Below the pieces are notes generated by a model. The model was not told the origin of the DNA, made no database searches, and saw only the letters and a program-made list of their open reading frames with translations. DNA of 64,000 nt from Ignatzschineria larvae DSM 13226 (GTDB taxonomy: Bacteria > Pseudomonadota > Gammaproteobacteria > Cardiobacteriales > Wohlfahrtiimonadaceae), in NCBI RefSeq assembly GCF_038500265.1, contig NZ_CP150637.1:191001-255000 (forward strand). Direction: 5' to 3'. Both the position numbers and the translations under genes were made by a program. Shown here one piece after another: positions 9,021 through 18,390 of the stretch; position 1 is the first letter of the stretch, and every line of letters starts with the position of its first letter.

Positions 9021-9593
9021 CTAAAAATTAGGCTTATACTCGAAGTGGTCGGTAGCAACAGCATCTGTGAAGACATTGAGACGTGGTTTATGGGTAATCA
9101 TATTATTGATAAGAACGTTGGGGAATACTTCAATCTTCGTGTTATAACGCTCTACATTGCCATTGAATATCCGAATGCTGGCGGCGATATTATTTTCAAG
9201 TTCGGATAATTCTCGCATAAAGCTTTGATAGATATTGGAGGCTTTCAGGTCTGGGTAGTTCTCTGCCACCATATTAATATTGCTGAGAAGTGCTTTTGAT
9301 TGTTGATTCACTTTAGTGAGTGCATCAATATCGGTTTTCTCTGGTGAAATTTGCTGTAAAGCTGAACGAAGTTCTGTGACATTTTGTAGTACTGAAGCCT
9401 CATGAACTTTGTACTCTTCTACCATCTTTTCAAGGTTCGGCAGGAGCCTTGTTTTCTTGAGCTCTTCGGCGATCACATCTGCCCAAGCCCGTTGGCACGC
9501 ATTATAGAAAGTAATAATGCTGTTATGAATCATGACGATCAATAACAGGAGTAAGGCGATAATCGCAAGTAGAATCAGTAGTGGTGTTGACAT
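9021..9593 (-). CDS. LemA family protein
   Basis: Inner-membrane protein of the LemA family, whose molecular role is not established. I choose ATG 9593 (190 residues) because AAGGAG lies just upstream; an in-frame ATG at 9611 lacks such a site. An N-terminal membrane helix (about 2-27, rich in Leu and Ile) is followed by a helical domain. It includes the typical FYNACQRAWADVIAEELKKT and LLPNLEKMVEEYKVHEASVL, in which the family norm is N(A/L)VK..W..V..Q. The next gene upstream encodes a DUF3137 protein. LemA and DUF3137 are often neighbours, suggesting they act together at the membrane. Confidence 0.85.
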   Translation of the reverse strand: MSTPLLILLAIIALLLLLIVMIHNSIITFYNACQRAWADVIAEELKKTRLLPNLEKMVEEYKVHEASVLQNVTELRSALQQISPEKTDIDALTKVNQQSKALLSNINMVAENYPDLKASNIYQSFMRELSELENNIAASIRIFNGNVERYNTKIEVFPNVLINNMITHKPRLNVFTDAVATDHFEYKPNF

Positions 9594-9644
9594 AAAGATC
9601 TCCTTTATCATTCTTTATAATCTATGGTTTTTGTGATCCTTGAT

Positions 9645-10718
9645 CTAGGATTGTGTTGATGAGTCATTTGCCTGTGAAGGATCAATAACATTGAAATTAT
9701 GATCATTTTCGCACAATATCGTCTCAAGGTCTTTAAGGGTTCTCTCAAGTTTGAGCGCTGTAGATTTCCCCGATAGCTCAGCGATAAATTGCCCAGGGTT
9801 TGAGAGATCATATTGTTGCGGTACTTTTAAGAGATCATTATCATCAAATGAGAAGCAGAGTTCCTGTTCTTCATTGACCTCAAGCGCAATTTTTTGATAA
9901 TGCTTGGCAAAATATTCTAATTGTTCAACGGTTGTCGGTGTCAAGAAACGAGCGGCTTGTTGGGGTGTTTGACTATAGACAATCAATGTCTTACGAAAAT
10001 TAAGGGATGCCGGCGCATAATCCCCTTCATTAAGGCCGATAAGGCGCTTATTGGCGGCGATGACAATGGGCGCGATTTGGGTCATGGTGCTCATAGATTG
10101 TAAATTCAGAATTAAACCATAACGATCAAAATGTTCAAGGACTGTCTCTTGACTCATCTCACCATCATTGCCTCGTTTTTCTACAGTGCGTTGATCTACA
10201 TAATGGAGATGATAGTAATGATAGGTAAAAGTGAGTTGCTGCCCTTGATAATAGCCCCTTAAGCATTCTCGTAATTCTCGCGAATGATTACCTCGATTGA
10301 AGTCCGATAATCGCGTTAGTAGCGCCGGCAATTGGTAATATTCTGAATGATCTACTGTGAGCTCATTATCGAAGAGAAAATCTTGATAGAAGATTTTAGC
10401 TGAGAGATTATCGAGTAATTTCCGGCGGGCAAAAAAGCGTTGCCCTAAAATAAAGGCGATAAAGATGGATAGAAAAGAGAGAAAGAGGGCAAAGCCTTCC
10501 CCGGTTCGTTGGTAGAAGAGTGTGCTCCCGATGAGGAGTAAGAAATCGAGCGTAAAATAGAGATAGAAATCCCGTTGATCAAAGGCTAGATTCCCCTCAA
10601 AACTTTTAGCTTCCTCAACAACAGCAATGAGTGCTTGCGGGGTATCTGCCTTTTGAAGTGCATTATCGATGTGGTTAATAAATTGCTTTAACCGTCGATT
10701 ATGGGCGATAAAGGCCAT
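9645..10718 (-). CDS. DUF3137 domain membrane protein
   Basis: Protein of unknown function, 357 residues from ATG 10718, where AAGGAGG sits directly upstream. The open frame continues further upstream only by running through a dispersed repeat, so a longer start is unlikely. Two hydrophobic segments near residues 52-85 (YFTLDFLLLIGSTLFY and FALFLSFLSIFIAFILGQRFF) anchor a large cytoplasmic part. The stretch LSAKIFYQDFLFDNELTVDHSEYYQLPALL and the PQQAARFLTPTTVEQL region fit DUF3137. LemA starts about 50 bases downstream, so the two genes are likely co-transcribed. Nothing in the sequence suggests an enzymatic activity. Confidence 0.78.
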   Translation of the reverse strand: MAFIAHNRRLKQFINHIDNALQKADTPQALIAVVEEAKSFEGNLAFDQRDFYLYFTLDFLLLIGSTLFYQRTGEGFALFLSFLSIFIAFILGQRFFARRKLLDNLSAKIFYQDFLFDNELTVDHSEYYQLPALLTRLSDFNRGNHSRELRECLRGYYQGQQLTFTYHYYHLHYVDQRTVEKRGNDGEMSQETVLEHFDRYGLILNLQSMSTMTQIAPIVIAANKRLIGLNEGDYAPASLNFRKTLIVYSQTPQQAARFLTPTTVEQLEYFAKHYQKIALEVNEEQELCFSFDDNDLLKVPQQYDLSNPGQFIAELSGKSTALKLERTLKDLETILCENDHNFNVIDPSQANDSSTQS

Positions 10719-10738
10719 ATTCCTCCTTCTCTTAATTC

Positions 10739-10908
10739 TATAGTAAGATCGGTTCAAAATAAGCTTATTGAAATGCCGGCGCATCGGCTGATCGAGGCGA
10801 AGACCTGCTCTGTCCGGCATCTTGCAAGCATTGGTTAGCTAGGTTTTATGTTTTTTAAATCTCCTGATAGCCCCTAAAAACCATTTTTCTTAAACCAAAA
10901 TTACTATA
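10739..10908. repeat. MITE-like dispersed repeat, copy A (170 bp)
   Basis: It begins with TATAGTAA and ends with TTACTATA. The ends are imperfect inverted repeats (TATAGTAA..CGGTTCAAAA against TATAGTAATTTTGGTTTAAG). The interior carries ATGCCGGCGCATC and TCCGGCATCTTGCAAG, able to fold back on each other. Related copies lie at 33991-34165 and 46107-46237 (reverse). It sits between the DUF3137 and DUF4139 genes and codes for nothing. Confidence 0.8.
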
Positions 10909-10919
10909 TTTGAAACGGA

Positions 10920-12368
10920 TTAATTTTTGAAACGGGTATAGCGAATAGTATAGGTTAAGACATTTTCACTATTTGCAGGAATGGTCAATTTCCAAGTGAC
11001 ACCGTCACTATTTGAGCTTTTAATTTTATGATTCGTATCGATCATTTCCCAATTCAGATCGCTCATATTGGGAATGCGTTCATTTACAACAACCTCTACC
11101 GCTTCAGACTTCGCATTTGAGAGCGTGAGTTGATAGCTAATCTCGGTTTCATCTTCATTAATAATATTATAGCTTGTGGATTGACGTTTTTGTGTTACAT
11201 CAAAGGCTTTACCGCTATTGAGTATGGCTGTCTGTTGGTTGGGAGTAGCGGGTAATTGATCTTCGCCGAGGAAGGCTATGTTCTGTGCTCCCTCGTAGAG
11301 CCGAATAATGCCAGAAGGAAGCGGGAAGCCGAGGTGAGATGCTTCATCATTCTTGAAGTAGATACGAATTTCTGCGTTCGTTAAATCTATCTTGTCGGAC
11401 TCTCGTTGATAAGATGCGTAGTTAGTGAAGTAATAACTCTTCTGATAAGGAATCGCTTCACTTGTAAAGAGCATTAATTGCGTCTCTTCATTATTTTTAA
11501 GTGTTGAAATTGTTGGAATATCATAGAGATAGAAATCACCCACTGATTGGGCCGAGATCGCGGTTGATTCATCCATCATCTCCATCTTTGCTGAAGCCAT
11601 GAGTGCCATATTGTAGCGAGGAGTGATGTTCGTATGGATCAAGTTAGGCTCACCGGCGATCAGGCGAATTTTGGCATTTTGATAATCAAGACCACTACCA
11701 TTATTGATCGTTGCCCACCCTTCTAGTTTGAGGGTTTTATTTTTATCATCAAGTTGCGCGATATAATCCGTACTCCAATTTAAACCACCGGTGAGATAGG
11801 TTAAATTCGCTTGATAAGGGGATTTTGTCTCCGGCAGATTATTGAGGATAACCGATAAAACAGGCGTATTACTTAATCCTTCCGGCAACGTACTAAAGGC
11901 GATACGGGCATTCTCAGGCAGGTTGAGTTCAATGCGATCTTGATATTGGATAATGAGCCCACCGTTATTCGAGAGAATAGTTGCGGTCTCAACCTTTTCT
12001 TGTCCGGCTTGTGTGCTCACGATTTTCACTTGTTTGCCTACAAAGTCATTGAGAAGCGTATTTGGAGAGAGAATATTTCGATCTAGCTTCTTCGCTACGA
12101 TAGTAGGAACCTTCTCCCCCTCTTTGTCTGCTGTGAAGGTTAACACTAATGATGAGGTATTGGCTGAAGGGGAGATGCCTGATAGGAAAAGCGTGCTGTT
12201 TTCATGATTTAATGTGAGTGCCCGAGTCTCTTGAATTAACGCAATATTCCCCTGATAAATAGTTACTATTGGTGTTTTATGAACATCTTCTGCTTGTGCA
12301 ATAGAAGATATCATTATTGAAGAGGCCACGAGAGTCGGTAAAATTGTGTGGATCATTTTGGTTTTCAT
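10920..12368 (-). CDS. DUF4139 domain protein, exported
   Basis: Periplasmic or outer-membrane-associated protein of unknown function, 482 residues. The signal peptide covers about 1-27 (MKTKMIHTILPTLVASS to SSIAQA). The N-terminal IYQGNIALIQETRALTL and the central block EGWATINNGSGLDYQNAKIRLIAGEPN match the DUF4139 family. The remainder is predicted beta-rich, with a C-terminal Ig-like segment (YQLTLSNAKSEAVEVVVNERIP). A dispersed repeat separates it from the DUF3137 gene, so it may be a separate unit. No catalytic motif is apparent. Confidence 0.8.
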   Translation of the reverse strand: MKTKMIHTILPTLVASSIMISSIAQAEDVHKTPIVTIYQGNIALIQETRALTLNHENSTLFLSGISPSANTSSLVLTFTADKEGEKVPTIVAKKLDRNILSPNTLLNDFVGKQVKIVSTQAGQEKVETATILSNNGGLIIQYQDRIELNLPENARIAFSTLPEGLSNTPVLSVILNNLPETKSPYQANLTYLTGGLNWSTDYIAQLDDKNKTLKLEGWATINNGSGLDYQNAKIRLIAGEPNLIHTNITPRYNMALMASAKMEMMDESTAISAQSVGDFYLYDIPTISTLKNNEETQLMLFTSEAIPYQKSYYFTNYASYQRESDKIDLTNAEIRIYFKNDEASHLGFPLPSGIIRLYEGAQNIAFLGEDQLPATPNQQTAILNSGKAFDVTQKRQSTSYNIINEDETEISYQLTLSNAKSEAVEVVVNERIPNMSDLNWEMIDTNHKIKSSNSDGVTWKLTIPANSENVLTYTIRYTRFKN

Positions 12369-12914
12369 TGATAGATCGCTCCAGTTTGAGATTTCGCTTG
12401 AAAAAATGGGTGAAAAAGGTCTTATATCAATTTTTTCTGATAAAAAATGAAAATTATTCGATAAATTTAAATAGTTTTCAGGGATAATAATGTCATTACA
12501 ATGGATATTATTCCTATTACAGTGTCATTTAAACTGTTGTTCATTGGCTATTAGTTAAAAAATTGAAGAAAGGTTTAATAGGAACTGTTGAAGAGCGGGT
12601 GATGTATAAATCAAAAAATGGATTGATACAGCACTATTTTTTTATAAGGTTATACTAGAGATACTCTTTAGTGCAGATAGTTAAAAGCAAATGTTAAAAG
12701 TTGATGTTAAAAGTTGATGTTAAAAGCCATTAGCTCTATTTTACTATAAATAATTAGAAGTTATTAGTAAGAGTTTAATTGTTAAGGTTCAACTATAAGC
12801 GTTTATGAACGAGGTTATCAGTGAGAACGATGAGCCTAAGGATTATTCGTTAGAGTAGGTAATCACAAAGTAGCTAGTAGTCGTTATGAGAATTTATTGA
12901 ATGGGAGGTCTTTT
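12369..12914. other. Intergenic region upstream of fruBKA, with 13-bp direct repeats
   Basis: About 545 AT-rich noncoding bases between the divergent DUF4139 and fruB genes. The notable structure is a 13-base unit, ATGTTAAAAGTTG, repeated head to tail at 12691-12703 and 12704-12716, with a diverged third copy at 12717-12729 and a trace before it. No palindrome resembling a FruR/Cra operator (GCTGAAACGTTTCAGC type) was found by eye. Confidence 0.5.
12691..12729. repeat. 13-bp tandem repeat (3 units) upstream of fruB
   Basis: Units ATGTTAAAAGTTG, ATGTTAAAAGTTG and ATGTTAAAAGCCA lie head to tail, about 190 bases before fruB. They could be regulator sites or simple slippage repeats. Confidence 0.7.
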
Positions 12915-15467
12915 ATGACATCATCACCAAAGCTTATCTTAACCGAATCATCCATTAAGCTAAATGCCGGCCCCAGGGACAAGGTAGAGGCCATTAAAGC
13001 GGTTGGCGAGATCTTAGTTGCAGCCGGCGCGGTATCCCCTGATTTTATTGATAGTCTACAAAGACGGGAGGCGGTTTCTAATACTTATCTCGGGGAAGGT
13101 ATCGCCATTCCCCATGGCATGGTTGAAGATAAATCCTTGATCAAAGAGGATGCGATTGCCGTTTTACAAGTGCCGGAAGGTGTTGAGTGGAACGATGGTG
13201 AAAAAGTGACTTTAGTCGTGGGTATTGCGGCGAAAGGCGATACACATATTACGATTCTGCGACGTTTAACGCGCTTAATGCAAAATAAAGAATTGTTAGC
13301 ACAATTACAAACAACGACAGATCCTCAACTGATTTTAGCCGCTTTACTAGAAGATCAGGTCAATACTCAAGCTAACGTTATCACAGAGGCTGTTACCGAT
13401 TTAGCAGAACAGTTTGAATGGACGATTGATTATCCATCAGGCTTACATGCGCGCCCGGCAACCGCATGGTCTGATGCGGCTAAAGCATGGGTTAATCAAG
13501 GTATCAAAATTCAAGTACGCCACCAACAGGAAGTGGCGGATGCCGGCAATATGGTGGCATTACTTCAGTTAGGCCTAAGAGAGGGAGATCAAATTGTGAT
13601 CTCTGCCGAAGGTGATCAAGCACAAGATGCTTTAATGCAATTGAAGCAAGTGATTACCGGCCTTTCAAAAGGGGAAATTGAGGCGGCGAAAAAAGCAGCT
13701 GAAGCGCTAATGAATGCCAAACATGGTGGATGGAAGCCTGCTGCAGAGATTGCGCCGATTGCAGGTGTTACTGCAAGCCCCGGGTTTGCAATGGGGCAAG
13801 TCTATTTCCTTGAGTCAAAGGTGCTTGAGATTCCTGATCAACCTGAACCTTTGACAACGGCTAGTGAACGTTTAAGTCGTGCTTTAGAAAAAACACAATT
13901 ACAGCTCAAATCGATCGTAGATGATATCACCCGTCGATTAGGGGCAAAAGATGCAGAGATTTTTAAGGCACAATCAGCACTCTTAGCAGATGAAGAGTTA
14001 ATGACCCTTGCGAGTCAGCGAATGGTGGCGGGGCATGGTGTTGCTTGGTCTTGGCATGAAGCGGTGGAGATGAAAGCCAATCAATTGGCAAGCAATGCAA
14101 ATCCTCTGATTGCCGCTAGAGCGATTGACCTTCGGGATATCGGTCAGCGGGTATTAGCGAATATTGATAGTAGCTTAAAGAAAAACTCTCTTACGGATCT
14201 TCCTGCCGGTGAATTTATTGTGGTGACGGAAGATTTAACACCCTCAGATACGGCCGGTTTAGATCCTAATAAAGTGAAAGGCATTGCCACATTTGCAGGT
14301 GGTCCTACTTCTCATACGGCTATTTTAGCGCGGACATTAGGCATTCCTGCGGTGGTTGCGATAGGGGGTAAAATAGGGGACAAATTAGGTTCTACATTAG
14401 CAGACCTTGATCAAAAACATACCTTGGTCGTCGATGGGGATGCCGGTCGCGTTTATCTCGATCCATCAGAAGAGAATCTAGCTTCTGCAAAAGCGTGGGC
14501 TGCGCAATTAGCGGAGAAACGCTTAGAGGCAGAGAAAGGTCGTCAATTACCGGCAACTACAACAGATGATGTCAATATTATTATCGGAGCCAACATTAAT
14601 CGTCCTGATCAAGTCCCACTAGCGCTCTCAGAAGGCGCTGAATGTGTGGGTTTGATGCGTACAGAGTTCCTCTTCCTTGAGCGGGGCGATACGCCAACTG
14701 AAGATGAGCAATATGCCACTTACCTTGAGATGGGGCAAAAACTTGAAGGGCGTGAGCTTATTATCCGAACTTTGGATATCGGGGGCGATAAGCAAGTGGC
14801 ACATCTTAAATTACCCCATGAAGAGAATCCTTTCTTAGGCGTGCGTGGCTCACGACTTTTACTCAGACGTTTAGATCTGATGTTGCCCCAATTGCGTGCA
14901 CTTTATCGTGCAGCAAAAGAGGTGAGCAATATTAAGATTATGTTCCCGATGATCACCTCTGTTTCTGAAGTGTTAACCCTTAAACAGTATTGTGAAGAGG
15001 TGCGTAGTAGCTTAGATGCGCCAGAAATCCCTATTGGGATTATGATCGAAGTGCCGGCAGCTGCGGTATTAGCCGATAAACTTGCAGAACACGTGGCTTT
15101 CTTCTCCATTGGTACGAATGACTTAACCCAATATACCCTTGCAACTGATCGCCAAAACCCCGTGTTAGCAGCGGAAGCGAAAAGCTTGCATCCTGCGGTT
15201 TTACGCCTGATTGATTTGACGGTAAAAGGGGCGCAAAAACATCAACGTCCGGTAGGTGTTTGCGGTGGCTTAGCAGGTGATCCTTTAGGCGCACAAATCT
15301 TGATGGGCTTAGGGGTGAGTGAGTTATCGATGACGCCAAGAGATGTTGCTGCAGTGAAAGCCGGTATTCGTAAAAAATCATTTGCAGATATCAAGGCGCT
15401 TGCGGAAAAAGCCCTCTCATTTGAGAGTGCTGAAGAGGTGGAAGCACTTCAAGGAGGTGATGAATGA
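12915..15467 (+). CDS. fruB: Fructose PTS multiphosphoryl transfer protein (EIIA-HPr-EI fusion)
   Basis: Cytoplasmic phosphorelay that takes phosphate from phosphoenolpyruvate and passes it to FruA. The start is ATG 12915 (850 residues), directly after GGGAGG; the frame opens at an unlikely TTG 18 bases earlier. Domain order: EIIA-Fru (about 5-150, active His67 in IAIPHG), HPr/FPr (about 168-258, His178 in GLHARPATAW), EI (about 283-850, phospho-His467 in GGPTSHTAI, and active Cys in VGVCGGLAGDP near 783). Fusing enzyme I to the fructose chain is typical of some gammaproteobacteria such as Pseudomonas and Xanthomonas, and makes fructose uptake independent of a separate EI and HPr. It overlaps fruK by four bases. 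Confidence 0.95.
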   Translation: MTSSPKLILTESSIKLNAGPRDKVEAIKAVGEILVAAGAVSPDFIDSLQRREAVSNTYLGEGIAIPHGMVEDKSLIKEDAIAVLQVPEGVEWNDGEKVTLVVGIAAKGDTHITILRRLTRLMQNKELLAQLQTTTDPQLILAALLEDQVNTQANVITEAVTDLAEQFEWTIDYPSGLHARPATAWSDAAKAWVNQGIKIQVRHQQEVADAGNMVALLQLGLREGDQIVISAEGDQAQDALMQLKQVITGLSKGEIEAAKKAAEALMNAKHGGWKPAAEIAPIAGVTASPGFAMGQVYFLESKVLEIPDQPEPLTTASERLSRALEKTQLQLKSIVDDITRRLGAKDAEIFKAQSALLADEELMTLASQRMVAGHGVAWSWHEAVEMKANQLASNANPLIAARAIDLRDIGQRVLANIDSSLKKNSLTDLPAGEFIVVTEDLTPSDTAGLDPNKVKGIATFAGGPTSHTAILARTLGIPAVVAIGGKIGDKLGSTLADLDQKHTLVVDGDAGRVYLDPSEENLASAKAWAAQLAEKRLEAEKGRQLPATTTDDVNIIIGANINRPDQVPLALSEGAECVGLMRTEFLFLERGDTPTEDEQYATYLEMGQKLEGRELIIRTLDIGGDKQVAHLKLPHEENPFLGVRGSRLLLRRLDLMLPQLRALYRAAKEVSNIKIMFPMITSVSEVLTLKQYCEEVRSSLDAPEIPIGIMIEVPAAAVLADKLAEHVAFFSIGTNDLTQYTLATDRQNPVLAAEAKSLHPAVLRLIDLTVKGAQKHQRPVGVCGGLAGDPLGAQILMGLGVSELSMTPRDVAAVKAGIRKKSFADIKALAEKALSFESAEEVEALQGGDE

Positions 15468-16459
15468 GTCAGGTGATAGATCATACAACGGATCATACAA
15501 TGAACAGTATCTTAACTATTACGCTCAATCCGGCGATTGATCAGACCATTAAAGTTCCGCGCTTAACGGTGGGGGCGGTACAGCGAGCAGAATCTGTCCA
15601 TTACAATGCCGGCGGTAAAGGGATTATGGTGGCTTCATGCTTAGCGGATTGGGGACAGTTTTCTGTTCGTGCCGGCGGTCTATTAGGGGAGAGCAATCCT
15701 CAAATTTTTGAAGAAGCACTGAAAGACAAAGCGATTCAAGATTGCTTTGTGCGCGTCTCAGGGCAGAATCGCACGAATATCAAAATTGTCGATCAAAATG
15801 ATACAACCGATATTAATCTCCCCGGCATTGCCGGAACTGAAGTGGCTTTACAGCGTGTTGCAGCGACTTTTGCAGAACAGAAACCAGAATTACTGGTTCT
15901 CTCAGGTTCTTTAGCAGAAGGGATGCCGGTGGATAGTTATCGCCAATTGATTCAAGCAGCACCGCAAGCGAGTAAGGTGATTCTCGATGCATCGGGTGAG
16001 GCCTTAATTGCAGCATTGAAAGGCGATCGCTTGCCATTTGCCATTAAGCCGAATGAAGTAGAGCTTGCTCAATGGGCGGGTCGGAAGTTAGAAACGACAG
16101 ATGCTATTTTAACCGAAGCGCGAAAATTAGTGGATTTAGGCGTTGCCTTAGTGGCGATTTCTATGGGTGGAGATGGTGCTTATTTCCTCTCAAAAGCAGG
16201 GACGTTACGGGCCTATCTTAAGGCGGAGAAGGTTCTGACAACTGTAGGTGCAGGGGATGCAATGGTGGCAGGAATGACCGCGGCGATTGCAGAAGCCTCA
16301 GTAAAAGACTCTGCCGATAAACTTGATCTTGAACGTGTTGCACGTTTAGGTACAGCTTTTGCGGTAGGGACTTTAGGTTTTATTGGCCCTCACTTGCCGG
16401 AGAGTGATCACATAGAGGCATTAGCACAAGCTGTTCAAATTGACAAAGTGGAGAAATAG
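15464..16459 (+). CDS. fruK: 1-phosphofructokinase
   Basis: Converts the fructose-1-phosphate delivered by FruA to fructose-1,6-bisphosphate with ATP, feeding glycolysis. The protein has 331 residues. The PfkB-family signatures are present: YNAGGKGIMVASCLADWG near residue 47 and TTVGAGDAMVAGMTAAIAEA near 262, with the catalytic Asp in GAGD. The start overlaps the fruB stop as ATGA, with AAGGAGGTGATG just upstream, showing translational coupling. This gives a leader of about a dozen residues before the usual beginning ILTITLNPAIDQT. fruA starts three bases after the stop. Confidence 0.95.
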   Translation: MSQVIDHTTDHTMNSILTITLNPAIDQTIKVPRLTVGAVQRAESVHYNAGGKGIMVASCLADWGQFSVRAGGLLGESNPQIFEEALKDKAIQDCFVRVSGQNRTNIKIVDQNDTTDINLPGIAGTEVALQRVAATFAEQKPELLVLSGSLAEGMPVDSYRQLIQAAPQASKVILDASGEALIAALKGDRLPFAIKPNEVELAQWAGRKLETTDAILTEARKLVDLGVALVAISMGGDGAYFLSKAGTLRAYLKAEKVLTTVGAGDAMVAGMTAAIAEASVKDSADKLDLERVARLGTAFAVGTLGFIGPHLPESDHIEALAQAVQIDKVEK

Positions 16460-16462
16460 ATT

Positions 16463-18235
16463 ATGAATCGAAAGTTATGGGTAGTCGTAGGGCCACAAAC
16501 TTCAGAAGTTCGTCGCATTGTAGTGTTAGAAGCTTTGAAAGCAGCCGCAGAAAAAGAGGCGATTGCGTTAGATCTAAGCTCTTTGGCAGAAGTGGGGCGG
16601 TTGCCACAATTTTCTCAAAATCCGACAGTAGATGATACTGTTTTATTGGTAGATCTCTCGGCTGATCAGGTGTCAGGATTGAAAGGAGAGTTGCAATCAG
16701 TCACTGCAGATGATGTCTTAGGGGATGCCGCAACAGTATTAACAAATGTAGTGGGGTCAGGGTCTACAGGAACCATTTCACTTGCTAAATCTCCCACTGC
16801 ATCGGATATGGAGAGAGGAGAAGTGAGTCATTCAGGGCCAATTAAGATTGTGGCGATCACGTCTTGTCCAACAGGGATTGCGCATACTTTTATGGCGGCT
16901 GAGGGACTTATTAACTCGGCTAAAGCGATGGATATTGAGATGCGTGTAGAAACCCAAGGCTCAGTGGGAGCACAAGATGCATTAACGGCTCAAGAGATTC
17001 GGGATGCCGATATCGTGATGATTGCTGCAGACAGAGAAGTGGATCGTTCACGCTTTAATGGTAAGCGGGTCTTCTCATCAGGCACTAAAAAAGCAATTAG
17101 TAATGGTCAAGCCTTAATTGAGCAAGCACTTAAAGAAGCGAAGACCCAAAAAGGGGCAAGCAGTGATGCTGAAGATGATGTCATTGAAGATAGTGGAGAA
17201 AAAGCGAAATCAGCGGGTGTCTATAAGCATTTGATGAACGGGGTGTCATTCATGCTCCCCTTCGTGGTTGCCGGTGGATTGTTGATGGCGATTGCATTTG
17301 CAATTGGCGGGATTAATGTCGGCGAAGATGAGGGCTCGATTGGCTACTATCTCTTTACGATTGGTAGTAGTTATGGCTTAGCATTGATGGTGCCGGTATT
17401 AGCAGGTTACATTGCCTTCTCCATCGCTGATCGACCAGGACTTGCTCCAGGTATGATTGGGGGAATGTTAGCTGCGGCAACAGGTTCTGGGTTCTTAGGT
17501 GGGATTATTGCTGGTTTCGTGGCGGGTTATTTTGTTCGTTTTCTTATCAAATATCTCAAATTACCGCGTAATCTTGAAGGTTTAAAACCGATTCTGATTT
17601 TACCATTATTAGGCACGCTCTTTGTAGGTCTTATTATGGTCTATATTGTCGGTGAACCGGTGGCTTATATTCTACATGCCCTTGAAAATTGGTTGAAAGG
17701 AATGCAAGGCGCTGGTGGCTTCCTTGTGGGAGCATTAATCGGTGGGATGATGGCGGTTGATATGGGTGGACCTGTAAATAAAGCGGCATATGCAACATCA
17801 GCAGCACTCATAGGATCTGGCGTTTATGAGCCAATGGCAGCAGTAATGGCTGCGGGTATGGTACCCCCACTTGCTGCAGCGCTTGCAACTCGTCTCTATC
17901 GTAGTAAATTCACCAAAGATGAGTATGAATCAGGAGCGGCAACAGCTGTTTTAGGGCTCTCATTTATTAGTGAAGGAGCGATTCCTTTTGCAGCAAGAGA
18001 TCCGTTACGTGTGATCCCATCTTTCGTGGTAGGAGCGGCAATTACGGGGGGTATCTCAATGATGCTCGGTTGTGAGTTAAGAGCACCTCATGGTGGGATC
18101 TTTGTACTCTTTATTCCGGGAGCTATTACCCATTTAATCGGTTATATTATTGCGATTATTGCAGGAACTGTGGCTTCAGCACTATTATTAGTCTTATTAA
18201 AAAGACGCGTAGAAGTTGTTGCGCCTGCAAAGTAA
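16463..18235 (+). CDS. fruA: Fructose-specific PTS enzyme IIBC
   Basis: Inner-membrane fructose permease that phosphorylates fructose at carbon 1 during entry, receiving phosphate from FruB. Its 590 residues comprise a degenerate IIB-like domain (about 1-105), an active IIB domain (about 125-225, phospho-Cys135 in SCPTGIAHTFMAAEG) and a IIC membrane domain (about 245-585, starting YKHLMNGVSFMLPFVVAGG). IIC has conserved glycine-rich loops such as GGPVNKAAYATSAA and SEGAIPFAARDP. It is the last gene of fruBKA, followed by a strong terminator. Confidence 0.95.
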   Translation: MNRKLWVVVGPQTSEVRRIVVLEALKAAAEKEAIALDLSSLAEVGRLPQFSQNPTVDDTVLLVDLSADQVSGLKGELQSVTADDVLGDAATVLTNVVGSGSTGTISLAKSPTASDMERGEVSHSGPIKIVAITSCPTGIAHTFMAAEGLINSAKAMDIEMRVETQGSVGAQDALTAQEIRDADIVMIAADREVDRSRFNGKRVFSSGTKKAISNGQALIEQALKEAKTQKGASSDAEDDVIEDSGEKAKSAGVYKHLMNGVSFMLPFVVAGGLLMAIAFAIGGINVGEDEGSIGYYLFTIGSSYGLALMVPVLAGYIAFSIADRPGLAPGMIGGMLAAATGSGFLGGIIAGFVAGYFVRFLIKYLKLPRNLEGLKPILILPLLGTLFVGLIMVYIVGEPVAYILHALENWLKGMQGAGGFLVGALIGGMMAVDMGGPVNKAAYATSAALIGSGVYEPMAAVMAAGMVPPLAAALATRLYRSKFTKDEYESGAATAVLGLSFISEGAIPFAARDPLRVIPSFVVGAAITGGISMMLGCELRAPHGGIFVLFIPGAITHLIGYIIAIIAGTVASALLLVLLKRRVEVVAPAK

Positions 18236-18325
18236 TAATAACTGATTAACTCATTGATAGTGATGATATATCGCATATAGTCATCATATATTGATGATCA
18301 GTACTATTAGCGGTATATCTGATAC

Positions 18326-18364
18326 AAAATACCCTCAAGATGAAAATCTGAGGGTATTTTTATG
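18326..18364 (+). terminator. Terminator of fruBKA
   Basis: The stem AAAATACCCTC pairs with GAGGGTATTTT, with an inner AGAT/ATCT helix closed by a GAAA tetraloop, followed by T residues on the plus strand. Confidence 0.87.
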
Positions 18365-18390
18365 GGTATTGATAAACTCTTATTGTTCAG

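Noticed and set aside
10719-10820. Upstream extension of the DUF3137 protein
   Set aside because: The extra residues are encoded by the dispersed repeat, while a strong ribosome site precedes the ATG at 10718.
12691-12729. CRISPR-like repeat array
   Set aside because: The units are 13 bases, directly adjacent and without spacers.
15040-15381. Minus-strand open frame within fruB
   Set aside because: Fully antisense to the conserved enzyme I domain, with no independent support.
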